A stretch of 38,196 nt of DNA from Lachnospiraceae bacterium (GTDB taxonomy: Bacteria; Bacillota; Clostridia; Lachnospirales; Lachnospiraceae). Below the pieces are notes generated by a model. The model was given only the letters and a program-made list of their open reading frames with translations, was not told the origin of the DNA and did no database searches. The position numbers and the translations under genes are program-made. The stretch spans positions 1 to 38,196 of the forward strand of contig JAJQFO010000334.1 of assembly GCA_021201095.1 (NCBI GenBank), written 5' to 3'. Below, one piece after another: positions 34,120 through 38,196 of this stretch. Each line of letters begins with the position of its first letter. Positions within the stretch are counted from its first letter, which is position 1.

Positions 34120-34878
34120 TTACTGGAAATCAATGATCTCCGTCCAGCGCCGCAGGAAGGCCTCCTCCTCGGGAACGCCCTTAGTCAGCTGCGCGGCCGC
34201 CGCGATCGGCAGCCATTTCTGCACGTACTGCTTCGCTGTGTCGCTTTTTTTACAGAAAAGATCCAGATAAAGGTCTGCCTTTTTCTGATTCTTCAGTGCA
34301 AATTCCAGATAGGTAATTGCCGCGTCTCCGCTGGCGTTGCCCTGTGTCGCGTGTGCCCAGTCCACAATCGTCATCGTGCCATCCTCGCGGACAATGACAT
34401 TGCTCGGATTGAAGTCGCCGTGGCAGAGCTTCGTATGGTTCGGCATGGCATTCAGGCGGGTATTCAGCTCATAGCGCGTGGTAGCGTCGATCTTGTCCTT
34501 CAGACTGTCAATCTTCCGCGCGAATTTATCCTTCTGCAAAGTCAGCCTCGGTGCCTTTTTCGCGTGCATGGCCAGCTGCGCGTCTACAAACTGCTCCATG
34601 TAGGTCTCGATATGGATCGGGTCATTTGCCATCTTCTCTTCCAGAGTTTCTCCTGCCACATACTGAATAGCGAGAGCCCACTCTCCGTCGATCTCCGTCA
34701 CCTCCAGCACTGGCGGAATGTCCAGTCCGCTCTCCTCTACCCTCGCGGTGCAGAGTGCTTCGTTAAAGACGTTCGCTTTTCCATGTTCCTTTGTAAATAC
34801 CTTGACAATATGGTCTCCATCCTGATAGACGACCTTGTAGGGGCGTGTTACTAATAATTTTTTATCCTTTAAATTCAT
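34120..34878 (-). CDS. aminoglycoside phosphotransferase-fold kinase
   Basis: The 252-residue product has the APH/choline-kinase fold motifs: a glycine-poor N-lobe with YKVVYQDGDHIVKVF, the catalytic H153-GDFNPSNVIV with D155 and N160, and IVDWAHA with the metal-binding D173. Substrate is unknown; Lachnospiraceae carry several such proteins, and resistance should not be assumed. ATG 34878 has AGGAGG 6-7 nt upstream; a longer reading from 34995 has no ribosome site and would cover the promoter. It has its own promoter and terminator, so it is a single-gene unit. Confidence 0.85.
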   Translation of the reverse strand: MNLKDKKLLVTRPYKVVYQDGDHIVKVFTKEHGKANVFNEALCTARVEESGLDIPPVLEVTEIDGEWALAIQYVAGETLEEKMANDPIHIETYMEQFVDAQLAMHAKKAPRLTLQKDKFARKIDSLKDKIDATTRYELNTRLNAMPNHTKLCHGDFNPSNVIVREDGTMTIVDWAHATQGNASGDAAITYLEFALKNQKKADLYLDLFCKKSDTAKQYVQKWLPIAAAAQLTKGVPEEEAFLRRWTEIIDFQ

Positions 34879-34983
34879 GGCGGTCCTCCTCGCGATTGAT
34901 TTCCTGACTTTCTCTATGAGACATGTAAGGCCCGATAATCCCTGACTGGTTATCTTCCAATTGATATTTCCAATTATGTCATC

Positions 34984-35013
34984 ATTATAGAGCAATCCTT
35001 AATGATAAAACAA
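34984..35013 (-). promoter_or_regulatory. phosphotransferase promoter
   Basis: On the minus strand TTGTTT (35008-35013), an 18-bp spacer and TATAAT (34984-34989). The consensus -10 makes this one of the stronger promoters in the window. It predicts a leader of roughly 100 nt. Confidence 0.7.
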
Positions 35014-35104
35014 GCTCCACCTGTTTTTCATAAAATCATTTTCATCCATTATTTGTTTCTATCTTCGGATGCTGATATAACAGCTCTGCTTTGATTACAG
35101 GTAA

Positions 35105-35135
35105 GGGCAACCCATACTTTGTATGAGATATGCCC
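35105..35135 (-). terminator. possible adhE 3' hairpin
   Basis: GGGCA/TGCCC (outer) and CATAC/GTATG (inner, 3-nt loop) form a stacked hairpin about 30 nt after the adhE stop. The sequence after it on the minus strand is TTACCTG, not a T tract, so it may protect the 3' end rather than terminate. Confidence 0.35.
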
Positions 35136-35165
35136 CACTTCCCTTTCAACACCATCCGGCAAACA

Positions 35166-37784
35166 TCACTGGCTGTCTTTCCCGTAGTACGCCTTCAGAT
35201 AAATCTCCTTCAGCTCAGACATCAGCGGATACCTCGGGTTGGCCCCCGTGCACTGATCGTTAAATGCCTGCTCGGTCATCTCATCCAGCGTATCCAGGAA
35301 ATACTGCTCATCCACGCCGTAGTCACGGATGGTGGGTTTGATTTCGATCGTGCGCATCAGCTCCTCAAGCTTGTCAATGAGCTTGTCAAGCACCTCCTGA
35401 TCCGTTTCGCCGGTCAGGCCGACCGAGCGGCCGATTTCCGCATAGCGGGCGAGTGCGTGCGGATACTGGTACTGCGAGAAGGTACCCATCTTGGTCGGAA
35501 CCTCTGCGCTGTTGTAGCGGATCACTTCGGTGAGCACCAGTGCGTTGGCAATGCCGTGCGGAATGTGATGGAAGGCGCCCAGCTTGTGAGCCAGGGAGTG
35601 GTTCACGCCCAGGAAGGCGTTGGCGAAAGCCATACCTGCCAGGCAGGACGCGTTGGCCATGTGGTCTCTTGCTTCGATATCATTGCCATCCTTGTAGGCT
35701 CTCGGAAGATACTCAAATACCAGCTTGATCGCACGCAGAGCCAGGCTGTCCGTAAAATCAGAGGCCATGATCGATACGTACGCCTCAATCGCGTGTGTCA
35801 TGACATCAATACCGGAGGCGCAGGTGAGTCCCTTCGGAGCGCTGATCATATTGTCCGTGTCCACAATCGCCATGTTCGGCATCAGCTCATAATCCGCCAG
35901 CGGCCACTTAATGCCGGTTTCTTTGTCTGTGATGATCGCAAACGGTGTCACCTCAGAGCCGGTACCGGAGGAGGTCGGAATCGCTACAAAATAAGCCTTT
36001 TTGCCCATCTTCGGGTAAGTGTAAATCCTCTTGCGGATATCCATAAAGTCCATGGACATGTCTTCAAAATCCGCGTCCGGGTTCTCATAGAGCACCCACA
36101 TAATCTTGCCCGCATCCATCGCGGAGCCGCCGCCGAGGGCGATGATCACATCCGGCTCGAAGGCCGCCATCGCCTTTGCTCCGGCCCTCGCCGAGGCCAG
36201 AGACGGATCCGGCTCTACATCAGAAAAGCAGGTGTGCACGATGCCCATCTCATCCAGCTTTTTCTCGATCGGCCTGGTATTTCCATTTTTATATAGGAAG
36301 GAATCGGTCACGATGAACGCGCGCTTCTTGCCCATCACTGTACCCAGCTCATCCAGCGCCACCGGCATGCAGCCCTTCTTAAAATACACTTTTTCCGGAG
36401 TCCTCATCCACAGCATATTCTCTCTCCTTTCGGCAACGGTCTTAATGTTGAGCAGATGCTTCACACCCACGTTTTCTGATACAGAATTGCCGCCCCAGGA
36501 GCCGCAGCCAAGGGTCAGTGAAGGAGCCAGCTTAAAGTTGTACAGATCACCGATGCCGCCGTGAGAGGAAGGCGTATTGATCAGGATCCGGCAGGTTTTC
36601 ATCGCCGCCGCATGCTTTGCCATCTTTTCCGTCTCATTGGTATTGATATAAAGGGAAGAGGTGTGTCCGAAGCCGCCATCCGCTACCAGACGCTCGGCCT
36701 TTGCGATCGCCTCGTCAAAGGTCGCCGCCCTGTACATGGCCAGCACCGGGGAAAGCTTTTCATGCGCAAACTCCTCACTGATATCAACGGATTCCACCTC
36801 GCCGATGAGGATCTTCGTCCAGGCCGGAACCTCCACACCCGCCATCTTCGCGATGGTATAAGCGGACTGTCCCACAATCTTTGCGTTCAGCGCTCCATTG
36901 ATAATAATGGTCTTGCGCACCTTTTCCAGCTCATCGCCCTGCAGAAAATAGCAGCCGCGGTACTGGAATTCGTCCTTCACCTGCTGGTAAACACCCTCCA
37001 GAACTGTCACCGACTGCTCGGAAGCGCAGATCATACCATTGTCAAAGGTCTTGGAGTGGATAATGGAATTCACCGCCATCCGCACGTCCGCCGTATCATC
37101 GATAATAACCGGCGTATTTCCCGCGCCCACGCCCAGGGCCGGTTTGCCGGAGGAATAAGCCGCCTTAACCATACCGGGGCCGCCGGTCGCCAGAATGATA
37201 TCCGCTTCACGCATCACCAGATTGGTCAGCTCCAGGCTCGGGACATCAATCCAGCCGATGATCCCCTCCGGAGCACCTGCCTTCACTGCAGCCTCCAGCA
37301 CGACCTTCGCCGCCTCAATCGTACTCTTCTTCGCGCGCGGATGCGGGCTGATGATGATCGCATTTCTCGTCTTCAGCGAAATCAGTGTCTTAAAAATCGC
37401 CGTAGACGTCGGATTGGTGGTCGGAATCACTGCCGCGATCAGACCGATCGGCTCCGCGATTTTCTTAATTCCATAGGTCGCATCTTCCTCAACCACACCG
37501 CAGGTCTTTGTATTTTTGTATGCATTATAAATATATTCAGAAGCGTAGTGATTCTTGATCACCTTATCCTCTACCACACCCATGCCGGTCTCCGCGACCG
37601 CCATTTTCGCAAGGGGGATACGCGCTTTATCTGCAGCGGTGGCCGCAGCCTTAAAGATTTTGTCCACCTGCTCCTGCGTATAAGTCGCAAAAATCCTCTG
37701 CGCCTCTTTCATCGCAGCCATTTTCGCTTCCAGAGCCTCCGCTGTGTCAATGATTTCCGGGATACTGATTTCCGTATTTGCCAT
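35166..37784 (-). CDS. adhE: bifunctional aldehyde/alcohol dehydrogenase
   Basis: AdhE reduces acetyl-CoA to acetaldehyde and then ethanol, regenerating two NAD+ in fermentation; homologues form spirosomes. The 872-residue product joins an N-terminal aldehyde dehydrogenase (1 to about 440; catalytic C253 in GMICASEQS) to a C-terminal iron alcohol dehydrogenase (about 450-872; GGGSAMDAGK near 551, iron ligands D660, H664, H729 and H743). ATG 37784 follows GAGGAGGAG at 7 nt. An ATG ten codons upstream exists but would include this site. Regulation looks elaborate: a near-consensus promoter, a double Rex-like operator and a leader of about 300 nt with tandem hairpins. Confidence 0.97.
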   Translation of the reverse strand: MANTEISIPEIIDTAEALEAKMAAMKEAQRIFATYTQEQVDKIFKAAATAADKARIPLAKMAVAETGMGVVEDKVIKNHYASEYIYNAYKNTKTCGVVEEDATYGIKKIAEPIGLIAAVIPTTNPTSTAIFKTLISLKTRNAIIISPHPRAKKSTIEAAKVVLEAAVKAGAPEGIIGWIDVPSLELTNLVMREADIILATGGPGMVKAAYSSGKPALGVGAGNTPVIIDDTADVRMAVNSIIHSKTFDNGMICASEQSVTVLEGVYQQVKDEFQYRGCYFLQGDELEKVRKTIIINGALNAKIVGQSAYTIAKMAGVEVPAWTKILIGEVESVDISEEFAHEKLSPVLAMYRAATFDEAIAKAERLVADGGFGHTSSLYINTNETEKMAKHAAAMKTCRILINTPSSHGGIGDLYNFKLAPSLTLGCGSWGGNSVSENVGVKHLLNIKTVAERRENMLWMRTPEKVYFKKGCMPVALDELGTVMGKKRAFIVTDSFLYKNGNTRPIEKKLDEMGIVHTCFSDVEPDPSLASARAGAKAMAAFEPDVIIALGGGSAMDAGKIMWVLYENPDADFEDMSMDFMDIRKRIYTYPKMGKKAYFVAIPTSSGTGSEVTPFAIITDKETGIKWPLADYELMPNMAIVDTDNMISAPKGLTCASGIDVMTHAIEAYVSIMASDFTDSLALRAIKLVFEYLPRAYKDGNDIEARDHMANASCLAGMAFANAFLGVNHSLAHKLGAFHHIPHGIANALVLTEVIRYNSAEVPTKMGTFSQYQYPHALARYAEIGRSVGLTGETDQEVLDKLIDKLEELMRTIEIKPTIRDYGVDEQYFLDTLDEMTEQAFNDQCTGANPRYPLMSELKEIYLKAYYGKDSQ

Positions 37785-37798
37785 GTTAAATCTCCTCC

Positions 37799-37942
37799 TC
37801 ATATTGTTCTGCATTGTTTTTTGATACAGGGTTTTCCTGCTGCATGTCCTGCATTGGTTTTCATGCAGGAGTTGCCTGTTGCATGTTCTGCATCGATTTT
37901 CGTGCAGGAGTTGTCTGTGGCATGTTCCGCATCAATTTTCAT
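37799..37942 (-). CDS. possible 47-codon repeat-peptide leader ORF upstream of adhE
   Basis: Within the adhE leader an ATG at 37942 opens a 47-codon frame ending at a TGA whose last two bases touch the adhE Shine-Dalgarno sequence. It encodes three 13-residue repeats of the type KIDAEHATxNSC plus a basic tail, with a Cys at each repeat end. Upstream in the same frame are another copy interrupted by TGA and an ATG near 38033. I see no good ribosome site. The 39-nt period keeps any frame open, so coding is uncertain; the same DNA forms hairpins. Confidence 0.25.
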   Translation of the reverse strand: MKIDAEHATDNSCTKIDAEHATGNSCMKTNAGHAAGKPCIKKQCRTI

Positions 37943-38000
37943 GCGGAAGTTTCAAATTGCATGTTTTGCGTCAGGTTTCATACAGGGCGCAGATCTATCT
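37805..38000 (-). repeat. five 39-40-nt tandem repeats forming a hairpin array in the adhE leader
   Basis: Units begin at 37805, 37845, 37884, 37923 and 37962 (the last is degenerate). Each contains an inverted repeat around a GAAAA-like loop in the minus-strand RNA: CTGTAT/ATGCAG, CCTGCAT/ATGCAGG, CTGCA/TGCAG, TTCCGCAT/ATGCGGAA. Both stem arms change together between units. The array fills most of the space between the Rex-like operator and the adhE ribosome site. Confidence 0.85.
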
Positions 38001-38054
38001 GGTCGCTGCAATCTGCTGCCTGTATTTACCATTTTTATAAATTGCAAATTACGG

Positions 38055-38086
38055 TTGATAAATAATTAACGTTAAATTTTTATCAA
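38055..38086. promoter_or_regulatory. double Rex-like operator
   Basis: A 32-bp near-perfect palindrome has TTGATAA at one end and TTATCAA at the other, meeting at TTAACGTTAA. Each half (TTGATAAnnnnTTAACGT) matches the clostridial Rex consensus TTGTTAAnnnnTTAACAA except at three positions. Rex senses NADH/NAD+ and is known to control adhE in clostridia. It begins about 10 nt after the -10, ideal for repression. Confidence 0.7.
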
Positions 38087-38095
38087 TCTTTCGGT

Positions 38096-38124
38096 ATTAT
38101 AACCGCAACTCTTCCATTCGTCAA
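38096..38124 (-). promoter_or_regulatory. adhE promoter
   Basis: On the minus strand TTGACG (38119-38124), a 17-bp spacer and TATAAT (38096-38101). This is nearly consensus, fitting a highly expressed fermentation gene, and places the transcript start at about 38089, some 300 nt before the adhE start. Confidence 0.85.
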
Positions 38125-38196
38125 CCCAAAATATTTTATGAAAAAAAACGGGAAAATGCTGATTTCGAGTACACATTCACGAAATTGAATAAAAGG

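Noticed and set aside
34120-34878. Aminoglycoside resistance gene
   Set aside because: The APH-fold motifs are real, but the family includes many kinases of other small molecules. Nothing in the sequence or context shows an antibiotic substrate, and no mobile element is nearby.
37805-38000. Appearance of a CRISPR array
   Set aside because: The repeats are contiguous with no unique spacers, and no cas genes lie nearby. They are tandem leader repeats.
37814-38065. Plus-strand Cys-rich repeat ORF (83 codons) over the adhE leader
   Set aside because: It is antisense to the leader array; the 39-nt period keeps several frames open by default. It has no ribosome site, and the promoter and operators fit the minus strand.
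36561-38069. Long plus-strand open frame (502 codons)
   Set aside because: It is antisense to adhE and its leader, and is rich in Arg and His as expected from the complement of a coding strand.

Overview
The window reads as a chromosomal segment of an anaerobic, spore-forming clostridium, most likely a Lachnospiraceae member of moderate GC content. The evidence is the gene order, a Spo0E-like phosphatase, a SpoVD-like penicillin-binding protein, a meso-DAP-type MurE and a bifunctional fermentative AdhE. Every recognised gene except aroE lies on the minus strand. It is almost entirely housekeeping and conserved; I see no phage, insertion sequence, CRISPR array, tRNA or rRNA.

Layout, by position. 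1-1125: plus-strand aroE with its own promoter, ending at a terminator shared with the convergent ftsZ. 1171-15997: a division and cell-wall (dcw) cluster read right to left: mraZ, rsmH, ftsL, two class B PBPs (FtsI-like then SpoVD-like), mraY, murD, ftsW, murA, divIB, ftsZ. It starts at a sigma-A-like promoter followed by GTGG repeats at 10-nt spacing (probable MraZ boxes). An elaborate terminator separates ftsZ from divIB, and ftsZ has its own promoter and leader. ftsA, murG, murC and murF are not in the window. 16068-18577: ychF, lgt and a 51-codon Spo0E-like gene overlapping the end of lgt, then a strong terminator. 18809-31303: a translation and cell-envelope signalling block in the order priA, def, fmt, yugP-like, rsmB, rlmN, stp, prkC, rsgA, rpe; this matches Bacillus synteny except that thiN is missing after rpe. 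31538-33139: murE. 33282-34007: a two-gene DUF5674 cassette with its own promoter. 34120-35013: a phosphotransferase with its own promoter. 35166-38124: adhE with a long regulatory leader.

Stretches over 300 bases without a recognised gene. 2335-2745 holds a terminator, the ftsZ promoter and a leader with a 15-bp tandem repeat. 15873-16324 holds the mraZ promoter and operator, a terminator and 65-68-bp repeats copied from the end of the Spo0E-like gene. 37785-38196 holds the adhE promoter, a double Rex-like operator and five 39-40-nt tandem repeats that fold into hairpins in the transcript.

The least ordinary signals are: (1) the adhE leader array, whose stems show compensatory changes and which also reads as a 13-residue peptide repeat; (2) a repeat module shared, 22 of 43 residues identical without gaps, by the C-termini of DivIB and the FtsI-like PBP; (3) a 45-nt dispersed element after two genes, whose hairpin is kept by G-U pairs in the sense transcript; and (4) the overlapped Spo0E-like gene with its duplicated tail. 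No database search was possible, so family names rest on motif recognition.
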